From contig CAKTQV010000007.1 of the NCBI GenBank assembly GCA_934597255.1, forward strand, positions 1 through 64,000: a stretch of DNA of 64,000 nt, in the 5' to 3' direction. Below are positions 45,001 to 51,685 of the stretch, in pieces. The DNA comes from an uncultured Oscillospiraceae bacterium. Its GTDB lineage: Bacteria; Bacillota; Clostridia; Oscillospirales; Oscillospiraceae. Position numbers and translations under genes: made by a program. The notes under the pieces were generated by a model, which did not search any database, had not been told where the DNA came from, and saw only the letters and a list, made by a program, of their open reading frames with translations. How positions within the stretch are numbered: the first letter of the stretch is position 1; each line of letters opens with the position of its first letter.

Positions 45001-46307
45001 TCGCCGCGCGCAGAAAAAAGCGGAAACGGATCCGCCTGTGCGTGATCCTTGGTGTTCTTGTGCTGGCGCTGGCCGCGGCGGCGGTCGTGCTTGTGCCGCG
45101 GGTCGTGGAAAAGATCGCGCCCTACCGCGCGCTGTCCGAGCTTGCGGCCGCGCCGCAGCTTTCCATGCAGATCGCGGTCGACGCCGAGATCGGCGGCGAG
45201 ACGATCCATACCGACGTGCCGGTGTACACCGAGACGCAGGGCGAAACGCGCATCACCCGCGCCGAGCTTGAGTCCGTGCCGCTGTATTATTCCGGCGGCA
45301 TGCTGATCCTGGAAAACGGGAAGGCCTACGGCCTCGACGGCCTTTTCCCGGATTATTCCGCGCTCCTTGACGCCATCGCGGCGCTGTACCGGGAGACGGA
45401 GAGCACCGGCGGCGGCGTGCGTCTGGAGCTGGACGGCGAGCAGGCGCAGACGCTTCTGCACACGCTCTGCCCCGAGCTCGTGGAAAACGGCGCGTCGATC
45501 GACCGCGCCGGCATGGAAACGACGCTCAGCGGCGGCGAGGTGGAAAGCATCGCCGTGTCGGCCTCCGGGCGGACGGGGGACGAGGCGTTCTCGTTTGATG
45601 CCCGCATCGGGGATTTTGACCGGACGGCGGCGGAAACGCTGCCCGAGAAGGTGACGGCGGCCGCCGCGCGGGAGCGGACGGAGAAGCTGCCGGAGATAAG
45701 CGGCGACCTGTTCCGGCTGATCGCCGCCTGGTCGGAGCTGGACGGCCGCGAGACCACGGCGGCCACGCTCACGCTGGCGGTGGACTGCGGGCCGGTCGTG
45801 GTGCGCTCGTCGCTGGCGCTCGATTCCCGGCTCGTGGACGGCCGGCGGCTGTACTGCATCGGCAAAAACGGCTTGCGCCTTTACACGGACGGCAGCCGCG
45901 TCGTCGGGGAGAGCGGTCTGGGCGTAACGGCGGAGGAAAGCCAGCTTGCCGATTCGTCCCGCCTGCTGCAGGCGCTGTACCGCATCTGCCTGGACGCCGA
46001 TATTCTCGCGTCGAGCAGCGGCGGCGAATACGTCTACACCGCCGCGATGAACGGCGACGGCGTGGCCGAGCTTCTGGAGATACTTTCGCCGGAGGCGGCG
46101 GCGCTGGATGCGGGCTTTTCCGGCGGCACGATCCGTCTGACGCTCGCGGACGGAAAGATCACGGACATTGCCGTGGACTGCACCGGCTCGATGAAGGTCG
46201 TGCTGGTCGAAACGGCGGTCTCGCTTTCGGCGGGCCTGCATTTCACGGATAAGGCCGTTTCGGACTTCCCGGCCGCCGCGGTCGAGGCGCTGACCCGCGC
46301 GGAATGA
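42060..46307 (+). CDS. GLUG-repeat surface protein with two internal membrane segments
   Basis: 1415 residues. A signal peptide covers about 1-26. Many GLUG-type repeats follow (GGIAGxNxGTI and kin) at about 100-320 and 500-660, interrupted by a helical region near 310-460. A C-terminal outer-domain segment ends in a membrane helix at about 914-935. A cytosolic linker of about 55 basic/acidic residues follows, then a second helix at about 991-1013 and a second exported domain of about 400 residues with repeated beta strands. The topology (out-in-out) looks like two proteins joined. The last domain recalls lipid-carrier folds such as LolA/LppX, but only loosely. Coupled to the MMPL exporter. 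Confidence 0.78.
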   Translation: MNKAIGRLKAALCALAAVFSLAAPALSDDSVHIKTAEDLCRLSESCTLDTWSQGKTVQLDGDISLEGVDFTPIPSFGGVFKGNGHTISGLYISGSYSRAGLFATVQESGVVKNLNVSGTVDMQGSSEAAGGIAGVNEGTILSCSFTGTVSGRVNTGAIVGLNQMLGSVSSCTATGAVYGSKKTGGIAGCNLGLVTICKNFAYVNTVSEDKNFSIQDFYIDTTFDLAKLSTRDAGESTSDTGGIAGYSSGILRGCTNEAVVGYQHVGYNTGGIAGRSCGFLSSCVNRGTVYGRKDVGGIVGQMEPYMELNVENSMLARMQQQLDELNELINKAADDAQGGAGGVSSRLNSMAGYVGNAVSEAANVSVTIGGSGQAEGSAEGEGGLDVSVDVPPLDVDIDGGHLESGSVSGGFQIVAAPDLGGLTAAINGIGSQLSLLNGAIVGTTGVVADDVRAINDKFNELSNTMFDAIFTVGSEDSDILVDTSGVDIELVTLGKVSSSTNTGAVSGDINTGGIAGAMAIEYEYDLEDDVSSNLSAQYKREYEMKAVLQNCTNKGAVTARRSYAGGVAGRMDLGVLTGCRGFGDVTSESGDYVGGIAGLTSATVRSCWSKCTLSGGKYIGGVVGSGVSESVTGAGSTVAGCVSMVAIADGSQYLGAVSGADAGDFLENTFVSDTLAGIDGVSVAGKAEPVTYAQLRAMERVPAEMKRLSLRFVADGETLKTLSVNYGDSLGADVYPAIPAREGYYAVWDRTELNDLHFDTVVTAEYRAEFPSAASGDTRGEDRPVLFSEGRYTEEAELTVERAGETAALEDIDRDFAPAEENALTARVPWLSRLEKPVSAVLEEQLCIRLPDDGLAEHTLHYLPPEGRSGELRIYEQQDGRWRRVKTEEFGSYVTFTVAGTQAEIAAVSVTVEWWLWAIPAVLAAAAVVLIVLAARRHARRRREEKARALEELMRRGPAPSPETADGENPAEAGAEAPAGIAARRKKRKRIRLCVILGVLVLALAAAAVVLVPRVVEKIAPYRALSELAAAPQLSMQIAVDAEIGGETIHTDVPVYTETQGETRITRAELESVPLYYSGGMLILENGKAYGLDGLFPDYSALLDAIAALYRETESTGGGVRLELDGEQAQTLLHTLCPELVENGASIDRAGMETTLSGGEVESIAVSASGRTGDEAFSFDARIGDFDRTAAETLPEKVTAAAARERTEKLPEISGDLFRLIAAWSELDGRETTAATLTLAVDCGPVVVRSSLALDSRLVDGRRLYCIGKNGLRLYTDGSRVVGESGLGVTAEESQLADSSRLLQALYRICLDADILASSSGGEYVYTAAMNGDGVAELLEILSPEAAALDAGFSGGTIRLTLADGKITDIAVDCTGSMKVVLVETAVSLSAGLHFTDKAVSDFPAAAVEALTRAE

Positions 46308-46344
46308 GCGCCCCGGCCGACGCCGGGCGATGAAAACACAATAG

Positions 46345-46395
46345 AAAAAGCGTCCTGTCCTTGACCGGCTTGCCGGTCGGACAGGGCGCTTTTTT
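46345..46395. terminator. Bidirectional terminator after the GLUG gene
   Basis: A long stem (46345-46360 with 46379-46395) with a nested inner hairpin ends in TTTTTT on the plus strand and has an A-run on the left, so it can also stop the leftward XRE gene. Confidence 0.9.
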
Positions 46396-46422
46396 GTTTT
46401 TTATAAGAATGGGCGCGGGCGC

Positions 46423-46770
46423 TCAGCCGCCCCTGGCCGCGCCGTCAAAATAATCCGTGCACGCGTCGATCAGATCCTCCACGAGCCGGAGCTGATCGGG
46501 CGTGAGCCGCCGCATTTTCTCCGATATGAGAAACAGATCCTTGTCGATCACGTCGCCGGTGAGCAGATAATCCGCGCTCACGCCGAGCGCCTCGGATATC
46601 TTCATCAGATTCTCCGGCCGCATGGCCCGCTTGCCGGATTCGGCATAGGAGACGAACTGCGTCGTCACTTCGCCCTTTTCGGCCAGCGCCTCCTGCGTCA
46701 GACCGAGCTTTTTGCGGCGCTCCATGATGCGCCGGCCGGTTTCCAGCAGGCATATTTCCTTCTGCGCCAT
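46423..46770 (-). CDS. XRE family helix-turn-helix regulator
   Basis: A 115-residue regulator with an N-terminal HTH (about 14-70: GRRIMERRKKLGLTQEALAEKGEVTTQFVSYAESGKRAMRPENLMKISEALGV) and a short helical tail. I chose the ATG at 46770 after GGGGTGGG. It lies downstream of, and in the same direction as, the recombinase gene, with a large palindrome in the gap between them. A role in repressing the recombinase or the neighbouring surface locus is possible but unproven. Confidence 0.85.
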   Translation of the reverse strand: MAQKEICLLETGRRIMERRKKLGLTQEALAEKGEVTTQFVSYAESGKRAMRPENLMKISEALGVSADYLLTGDVIDKDLFLISEKMRRLTPDQLRLVEDLIDACTDYFDGAARGG

Positions 46771-46823
46771 CTGCCCACCCCGTTTCTGTTGTTTAATTAT
46801 ATTCACAAATCGTGATGAGAATA

Positions 46824-46864
46824 AGCGCGTATTGTTGATTTTTGTCAACGATACGCGCTATAAT
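46824..46864 (+). promoter_or_regulatory. 36-bp palindrome with an embedded promoter upstream of the XRE gene
   Basis: The arms at 46824-46838 and 46845-46859 match at 14 of 15 positions. On the plus strand TTGATT (46835-46840), 18 bases, TATAAT (46859-46864) forms a promoter inside it, pointing right. On the minus strand TTGACA also occurs within it (46844-46849), so it may serve as an operator-promoter for the XRE gene. Confidence 0.55.
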
Positions 46865-46894
46865 TATGGGCAGATATGGAAAAGCAGGAAACCG

Positions 46895-47035
46895 ATGGCT
46901 GCCGGCTTCCTGCAACTGGATAAATACGTTTCGCCTTTTTTCGTGGAGTTCGTCCCTCTGTCAAAGGCCGCGGAATACGGGCCGGAACACGCGGCGCGGC
47001 CGGGCGTGCCCGCGCCCGCCGACACAAAAGTCTGA
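46895..47035 (+). CDS. Candidate 46-residue small protein
   Basis: ATG at 46895 after AGGAA, 30 bases downstream of a TATAAT box. The product is 46 residues starting MAAGFLQLDKYV and ending PADTKV. It runs over the left recombinase core copy (46938-46958), which it would read as FVEFVP. No family known. The overlap with a DNA site argues for caution. Confidence 0.25.
   Translation: MAAGFLQLDKYVSPFFVEFVPLSKAAEYGPEHAARPGVPAPADTKV
46938..46958 (-). repeat. Left copy of the recombinase-flanking core repeat
   Basis: These 21 bases are the exact reverse complement of 48433-48453. Read on the minus strand the layout is an arm TGACAGAG, the 7-base spacer GGACGAA and an arm CTCCACGA. The spacer is identical to the right copies, while the distal arm has diverged. 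It lies on the far side of the recombinase gene from the right copies and in inverted orientation. Confidence 0.75.
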
Positions 47036-47044
47036 CTGCGCAGC

Positions 47045-48160
47045 TCAGAAGCCCACCGCCGCCAGCTTGCTCATGTTGTCGCGCTTGAGCGCCATGGACG
47101 AATGGACATAGCGGTCAAGCGTGACGGTGGTGCTGGCGTGGCCGAGTATCTCCGAGAGCGACTTGATCTCAAAGCCGACCTCTACGGCGCGCGTGGCGAA
47201 CGTGTGGCGCAGCGTGTGGAAATGAACGCCCTCCAGTCCGCAGTCGCGGACGTATTTGCCCAGCCGGTATTGCAGCGTGCGCGGCTCCATATAATCCTCC
47301 GTGCCGGTCAGGACATAGGCCGCCGCGTCTCCGGGAGCCATCCGGCGGCAAAGCGCGGCCGCGCCGTCCGTCAGCGGGATGGTGCGCGCCGAGGTGTCGC
47401 TCTTGGGCGGGCCGATCACGATCCTAGTGCGCGCGCCGCCGGCCGCGTCCGTGTCGCGCAGGCGCTGCAGCGTGGCCGCGATGCGTATCGTTCCGTCCCG
47501 CAGGGAAACGCCGTCCCAGCGCAGCGCGCACAGCTCCCCGATGCGCATACCGGTGAACAGCGTCAGCAGCACGCCGAATTTGCAAGCGTCCATGTCCGCC
47601 AGAAGATACGAGACAAAGCGCTCCTGCTCCTCGCGCGAGAGCACGCGCATCTCCCTGCGGCTGCATTTGGGATAGCGGATCTCGACGGCGGGGAAAGCGC
47701 CGGGAAAGCACGCGGCGGTGTATTTCATGACCCCGTGCAGCACCACCAGAATGTCGTGCACCGTTTTTGGGGCCAGCTCCTCCTCGAACAGAAGCTCCCG
47801 CGAAAATTCGTCGATCAGCGCGCTGCTCAGCCCCAGCGGGAAGCAGCCGCCAAGCCGCGGCTTGATGTGCCGGGACAGCGCCGTGTCATATTTGATATAG
47901 GTGGCCTCCTTCACCTGCGGCCGGCGCGCGCGCAGCCACTCGTCGCAGTAAAACGCAAAGCGGCGGCGCGAGCCGGCAGCCGGCAGCGGCGCCCCGCTGG
48001 CCACGGCGGCCTTGAACTTCGTGACCTTCTCCTTCGCCTCGCGGTACGTCCGCCCGTAGCAGAAGCCGTAGCGTATCTTGCCGGAAAGCTCGTAGCCCTT
48101 GACGTAGCGGGCCTCCCAGCGGCCGTCCTTCCTCTTGAAGATGTTTTCGCCTTTTGACAT
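47045..48160 (-). CDS. Phage-type tyrosine recombinase (integrase)
   Basis: 371 residues. An N-terminal DNA-binding strand region (FKRKDGRWEARYVKG), a core-binding SAM-like domain at about 65-165 and the catalytic domain. Catalytic set: Arg206 (TGMRIGELCALRW), Lys253, His315-x-x-Arg318 (HTLRH), His341 (GHAS) and nucleophile Tyr351. All are present, so it should be active. ATG 48160 follows AGGAGG. Flanked by inverted copies of a 21-bp sequence (46938-46958; 48433-48453). No excisionase or other mobile-element genes are visible, which differs from a standard integrative element. Confidence 0.93.
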   Translation of the reverse strand: MSKGENIFKRKDGRWEARYVKGYELSGKIRYGFCYGRTYREAKEKVTKFKAAVASGAPLPAAGSRRRFAFYCDEWLRARRPQVKEATYIKYDTALSRHIKPRLGGCFPLGLSSALIDEFSRELLFEEELAPKTVHDILVVLHGVMKYTAACFPGAFPAVEIRYPKCSRREMRVLSREEQERFVSYLLADMDACKFGVLLTLFTGMRIGELCALRWDGVSLRDGTIRIAATLQRLRDTDAAGGARTRIVIGPPKSDTSARTIPLTDGAAALCRRMAPGDAAAYVLTGTEDYMEPRTLQYRLGKYVRDCGLEGVHFHTLRHTFATRAVEVGFEIKSLSEILGHASTTVTLDRYVHSSMALKRDNMSKLAAVGF

Positions 48161-48337
48161 TTTTCTTTGACCTCCTGAAATATAATGCAGTGGAAGCGGC
48201 GCGCTCGGCCGTTTCTGACTGCCTGTTTGACTGCGCAAAGCTTCGGATTTGGGGGCTTTGGCTGGAAAAAGGCGGCGTTTGATGGTTACCGCTGCCAACA
48301 AAATCCCAAGATTTTCTTAAAAATCGCCAAAAACCTA

Positions 48338-48366
48338 TTGCATTTGGAAAAAGGTCATGCTATAAT
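48338..48366 (+). promoter_or_regulatory. Sigma-A promoter facing the tandem repeats and sipW locus
   Basis: TTGCAT (48338-48343), 17 bases, consensus TATAAT (48361-48366). Transcription would begin near 48373, pass through both repeats and meet a hairpin at 48454-48485. Confidence 0.7.
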
Positions 48367-48386
48367 TTGGATGCGCCGCGGGAAAA

Positions 48387-48452
48387 CGGCGCTCATGGAG
48401 GGACGAACTCCATGAAATGGCCGGCGCTCATGGAGGGACGAACTCCACGAAA
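48387..48452 (+). repeat. Two 31-bp tandem repeats with dyad cores (right copies)
   Basis: Units 48387-48417 and 48422-48452, one mismatch, 4-base gap, period 35. Each holds arms TCATGGAG and CTCCATGA (second unit CTCCACGA) around the spacer GGACGAA. Arm-spacer-arm with a 7-base centre matches the usual layout of tyrosine-recombinase crossover sites. Confidence 0.85.
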
Positions 48453-48453
48453 A

Positions 48454-48485
48454 CGCGCTGCACGGCCTGTGGACAGCGCTTTTTG
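48454..48485 (+). terminator. Terminator-like hairpin after the tandem repeats
   Basis: GCGCTG (48455-48460) pairs with CAGCGC (48474-48479) around a 13-base loop, followed by TTTTTG. It would limit read-through from the promoter at 48338-48366 toward sipW unless bypassed. Confidence 0.6.
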
Positions 48486-48579
48486 TTTCATCCCCGTTCG
48501 GAAAGGGGAACGTCCGTTTTGATGATGGCAATTGATGGGAACTATAGATAAAAAATTTTTAGCGTTTTTTCCCTGTTTA

Positions 48580-48593
48580 TTGACCTGCGTCAA
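48580..48593. promoter_or_regulatory. TTGAC-N4-GTCAA palindrome upstream of sipW
   Basis: Perfect 5-4-5 dyad within an AT-rich stretch, next to a TAAAAT box at 48599-48604. The spacing resembles Crp/Fnr family sites (TTGAT-N4-ATCAA), which is a loose likeness. Candidate operator for the surface locus. Confidence 0.35.
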
Positions 48594-48719
48594 GGAAATA
48601 AAATGGGGGATATGGTAATATCTGAACGGGCAATTGGTTGGAACATTTTTCTTCTTCCGTTCCGGCCGGAGATCGGACAGCCCGGCGGCCCGCGCGGGCC
48701 GCGGAAAGAGAAACGATAT

Positions 48720-49286
48720 ATGAGCCGTTCGCTCAAGAAAGTCTGGAATATCGTCAGCAGCGTCCTTGTGGCGCTGGTCGTGCTGCTGGCGCTGCTGCTG
48801 GTCGGCGCGCGCGTGGTCGGTCTGCGCGTGTTCACGGTGCTGTCCGGCTCCATGGAGCCGACGTATCACACCGGCGCGCTGATCTATGTCAAGCCTGTGG
48901 CCGACCCGCTCGCCATCCCGGAGGGCACGGTCATCACCTTCATGCTCGACGAGGACACCATCGCCACCCACCGCGTCGTGGGCGTCGTCCCGGATGAGGA
49001 CGATCCCGCCGTCGTTCGCTACCGCACCAAGGGCGACGCGAACGAAACGGAGGACGGCGGTCTTGTGCATTACAAAAACGTGATCGGCACGCCCGTGTTC
49101 TCCATCCCGTATCTGGGCTACGCTGCGGATTACATCCAGCACCCGCCCGGCTCTTACGTTGCGCTGTCCGGCGGCGCGATCTTGCTTCTGCTTGTGTTTC
49201 TGCCGGATATCTTCGCGCCGGAGGAAAAGGGCGAAAAGCCCCGCCGCCGCGCCCGCCATCCGGGCCGCCACGCCCGGCGTCCATGA
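48720..49286 (+). CDS. sipW: SipW-type signal peptidase I (ER type)
   Basis: A 188-residue membrane peptidase. A basic start and one membrane helix (about 12-34) are followed by the catalytic SGSMEP with Ser44 and the His-containing THRVVGV with His84, where bacterial-type enzymes have Lys. A second helix lies near 157-172 and the C-terminus is basic. ER-type enzymes of this kind process TasA/camelysin precursors. I chose ATG 48720; an ATG at 48603 would add 39 residues unlike the family. It heads the surface locus. Confidence 0.9.
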   Translation: MSRSLKKVWNIVSSVLVALVVLLALLLVGARVVGLRVFTVLSGSMEPTYHTGALIYVKPVADPLAIPEGTVITFMLDEDTIATHRVVGVVPDEDDPAVVRYRTKGDANETEDGGLVHYKNVIGTPVFSIPYLGYAADYIQHPPGSYVALSGGAILLLLVFLPDIFAPEEKGEKPRRRARHPGRHARRP

Positions 49287-49342
49287 GGGCAACGCCGCAA
49301 CGGCTCCCTACATAAACGCATCACTTTTTAGGAGGATTGTGC

Positions 49343-50080
49343 ATGAAAACGAAAAGCAAGGCCCTGCTCCTCACGCTCTGCGCGGTGCTGCTGGTGGCCG
49401 CCTCGGTGCTGGGCACCATGGCGTATCTGACTTCCACGGATACGGTCGAAAACACCTTCACCGTCGGCAAGGTTGCGATCACGCTCGACGAAGCCAAGGT
49501 CGATGTGAACGGCGTTGCCGTGACACCTGCTGCGCGTGTGGAGGAAAACAGCTATAAGCTGATGCCCGGCCATACCTATACGAAGGACCCGACCGTCACG
49601 GTGAAGGCTGTCAGCGAGGCATCCTATGTCCGCCTGAAGGTCACCTTCAACAACGCGGCGGCGCTCATTGCGCTCTGCACCGATCCCGAGTTCGCGGAGG
49701 TCGACCTCACCGGCGTTGAAAATGCATTCCCTCTGATCCGCATGGTCAAGTTTGTTGAGGCCAACGCGGCCAAGTGGGACGGCATTATTCCCGACAACAT
49801 GTTTGAGACGGAAGAGATGCTGGCTAACGAAAAGTATTTTGCCTATGACGCGAAGAACGACACCCTGACCTACTATTTCTACTACAACGAAACCGTCGCT
49901 GCGCCTACGGCGGACGTCGTGCTGCCCACGCTGTTTGACAGCATCACGGTTCCCGATTGGGTGACCGGCGATCAGCTCGCCAAGCTCGAGGATTTCCAGA
50001 TCACCGTCGTGGCCGAGGCCATTCAGGCGGACGGCTTCAAGACCGAGGCGGATGCTTGGAAGGCGTTTGACGCGCAGTAA
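49343..50080 (+). CDS. TasA/camelysin-like secreted protein 1
   Basis: 245 residues. A SipW-type signal (MKTKSKALLLTLCAVLLVAASVLGTMAYLTSTD) runs into TVENTFTVGKVAITLDE, the family hallmark, and a beta-sandwich domain ends near FQITVVAEAIQADGF. AGGAGG precedes the ATG at 49343. In Bacillus such proteins form extracellular fibres or bind metalloprotease activity. The adjacent SipW is the likely processing enzyme. Confidence 0.88.
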   Translation: MKTKSKALLLTLCAVLLVAASVLGTMAYLTSTDTVENTFTVGKVAITLDEAKVDVNGVAVTPAARVEENSYKLMPGHTYTKDPTVTVKAVSEASYVRLKVTFNNAAALIALCTDPEFAEVDLTGVENAFPLIRMVKFVEANAAKWDGIIPDNMFETEEMLANEKYFAYDAKNDTLTYYFYYNETVAAPTADVVLPTLFDSITVPDWVTGDQLAKLEDFQITVVAEAIQADGFKTEADAWKAFDAQ

Positions 50081-50153
50081 TTCTGTTATATCCGGTTGAT
50101 CCCCGAATATATACTGATCCTCGCGAAATACCCGAGGAAAGGAGGAAAACAAC

Positions 50154-50771
50154 ATGAAGAAGAAAGCTTTTGCTCTGTTTCTGGCGCTGGCGCTGGTCGT
50201 CGGCGGCGTGGTCGGCGGCACGGTGGCCTGGCTGACGGCCAAGACCGACTCCGTTGTCAACACCTTCACCGTTGGTGATATCAATATCGAGCTGACGGAG
50301 ACCTGGAATACCGACGCGAACAACGACGGCTATAACGACAGTTGGACGGCCAAGGCCGTTCCCGGCGTGGAGTATGCCAAGGACCCGAAGGTCACGGTCA
50401 AAGCCGGTTCCGAGGCCTGCTGGCTGTTCGTCAAGATTTCGGAGGAGCACAACACGATGACGGTCAATGGCGAAACGGTCAGAATTGCTGATTTTGCGAT
50501 AGCAAACGGATGGACGGCGGTTACTGGTCATGCCGGGTACTACTATCGTGCGGTTACTGCCTCTGCTGATGATCAGCCGTTCAATGTTTTCACTGGCAAG
50601 ACGGGTTTTGAAAATGGCTACGTCACGATCAACGAAAACGTGACCAAGGGACAGATTACGGCGGCCAACCAGCCCACCATCACCATTACGGCTGCGGCTG
50701 TTCAGCAGGAAGGCGTAAGTGCAACTGACGCATGGGGCAAGCTCCCTGCTGATTTTATCGCTAGCCCCTGA
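50154..50771 (+). CDS. TasA/camelysin-like secreted protein 2
   Basis: 205 residues with a signal (MKKKAFALFLALALVVGGVVGGTVAWLTAKTD) followed by VVNTFTVGDINIELTETW. The domain ends TITITAAAVQQEGV. Base composition is less GC-rich than the neighbours on both sides. AAGGAGG ribosome site. A probable fibre subunit with the next gene. Confidence 0.87.
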   Translation: MKKKAFALFLALALVVGGVVGGTVAWLTAKTDSVVNTFTVGDINIELTETWNTDANNDGYNDSWTAKAVPGVEYAKDPKVTVKAGSEACWLFVKISEEHNTMTVNGETVRIADFAIANGWTAVTGHAGYYYRAVTASADDQPFNVFTGKTGFENGYVTINENVTKGQITAANQPTITITAAAVQQEGVSATDAWGKLPADFIASP

Positions 50772-50782
50772 CCCCTTTGTAT

Positions 50783-50814
50783 GTAAGTCCGGCAGGGCCG
50801 GCATACATAACGAA
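50783..50814 (+). other. Intercistronic hairpin between TasA-like genes 2 and 3
   Basis: TATGT and CCGGC on the left pair with GCCGG and ACATA on the right, with small bulges. No T-run. Probably an mRNA processing or stability hairpin that sets subunit ratios. Confidence 0.4.
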
Positions 50815-50841
50815 ACAAAATTTTGAAAGGAAACGAAAAGC

Positions 50842-51630
50842 ATGAAAAAGAAGATCACTGCGATCTGCCTGTGCGTGGCTCTCGTGGCCGTCGCCGTCGT
50901 GGGCGCATCTCTGGCGTACTTCACGGATACCAAGAGCGCGACCAACACCTTCACCGTCGGAAACGTGAAGATTGACCTGATCGAGCAGGAAAAGGGTGAA
51001 AACGGACTCCAGGACTTCACGCGCGATAAGACTCTTGTTCCCGGCAAGAGCAACGACGGCAACGCCGTTTCCAAGATCGTCACCGTTAAGAACAGCGGCA
51101 AGGGCGACGCTTGGGTTTGGGTTGATCTGCTGATTCCCAAGTACCTTGTGAGCAACGAGTACCCCACCAATGCCAATGAGAGTAAGAACGCTCTGCACTG
51201 GAACAGCTACGGCTGCTTCAACGTTGAGTACAATTCCGGCAATTACTGGAAGCTGGCTACCAGCGACGGCATTGTCGATGCCGATCACAAGGTTACCAAC
51301 TCTGATATGGTTGCTGTTGAGGACGGTCTCTGGAACGACTATAAGTACGTTGGTGAAGAAACTGTTGGTAATGTCACCTATGTCAAGATTCGTACCACCA
51401 TGGAAAAAACTCTGCCTGCCGGCAAGATCTCTCTGCCCTGCCTGGCTCAGGTCTACATGGACTGGCGTGTGACCACCAGTGCGGATGGCACACAGTTCAT
51501 TCTGCCCGCCGGTGACCCCATTTCTACCGACGCTTCCTGGGAAGTTATTGTCCGCGCCTACGCCATTCAGGCGGAGGGCATTGACAGTGTTGATGCGGCT
51601 GTTGCGGCCTACGCCAACAACGGCAAATAA
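50842..51630 (+). CDS. TasA/camelysin-like secreted protein 3
   Basis: 262 residues, signal MKKKITAICLCVALVAVAVVGASLAYFTDTKS then ATNTFTVGNVKIDL, the closest of the set to classical TasA/CalY. The codon pattern is markedly AT-richer and unlike the long flanking genes, as expected for a highly expressed or transferred gene. AAAGGAAA ribosome site. Confidence 0.89.
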   Translation: MKKKITAICLCVALVAVAVVGASLAYFTDTKSATNTFTVGNVKIDLIEQEKGENGLQDFTRDKTLVPGKSNDGNAVSKIVTVKNSGKGDAWVWVDLLIPKYLVSNEYPTNANESKNALHWNSYGCFNVEYNSGNYWKLATSDGIVDADHKVTNSDMVAVEDGLWNDYKYVGEETVGNVTYVKIRTTMEKTLPAGKISLPCLAQVYMDWRVTTSADGTQFILPAGDPISTDASWEVIVRAYAIQAEGIDSVDAAVAAYANNGK

Positions 51631-51685
51631 TTCTCTTTTGGCAGTAATTCCACTGCATATAATTCCCCAAACATCCCGGCGCCTG

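Larger units (their letters stand above)
48373..48486 (+). ncRNA. Putative small RNA with two repeated hairpins and a terminator
   Basis: Promoter at 48338-48366 and terminator hairpin near 48455-48485 bound about 110 bases. The RNA would fold as two copies of an 8-base stem with loop GGACGAA and then the terminator stem. The second copy has one mismatch in its stem. I know no matching RNA family. The same bases may act as DNA sites for the recombinase. Confidence 0.4.
48161..48719. other. 559-base non-coding region between recombinase and sipW
   Basis: From left to right: AT-rich upstream region of the recombinase with a small dyad at 48300-48315; rightward promoter 48338-48366; two 31-bp tandem repeats 48387-48452; terminator-like hairpin 48454-48485; possible promoter TTGATG-18-TATAGA at 48519-48548; palindrome TTGAC-N4-GTCAA at 48580-48593 near a TAAAAT box; GC-rich dyad before the sipW start. 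I see no convincing protein gene in it. Confidence 0.6.

Noticed and set aside
47045..48160. Recombinase as part of a complete prophage or conjugative element
   Set aside because: No phage structural, relaxase, excisionase or replication genes occur in the window, and the flanking core copies are inverted, not direct as for attL/attR.
48387..48452. Tandem 31-bp repeats as a CRISPR array
   Set aside because: Only two units, a 4-base gap instead of a spacer of about 30 bases, and no cas genes.
48373..48486. Match of the two-hairpin RNA to the TwoAYGGAY motif
   Set aside because: The loops read GGACGAA and not AYGGAY, so the family signature is absent.
48393..48496. Minus-strand 32-residue frame ending MEFVPP and its partner reading FVEFVPP over the repeats
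   Set aside because: No good ribosome site, it runs through the promoter-terminator unit on the other strand, and the shared peptide is explained by the DNA repeat itself.
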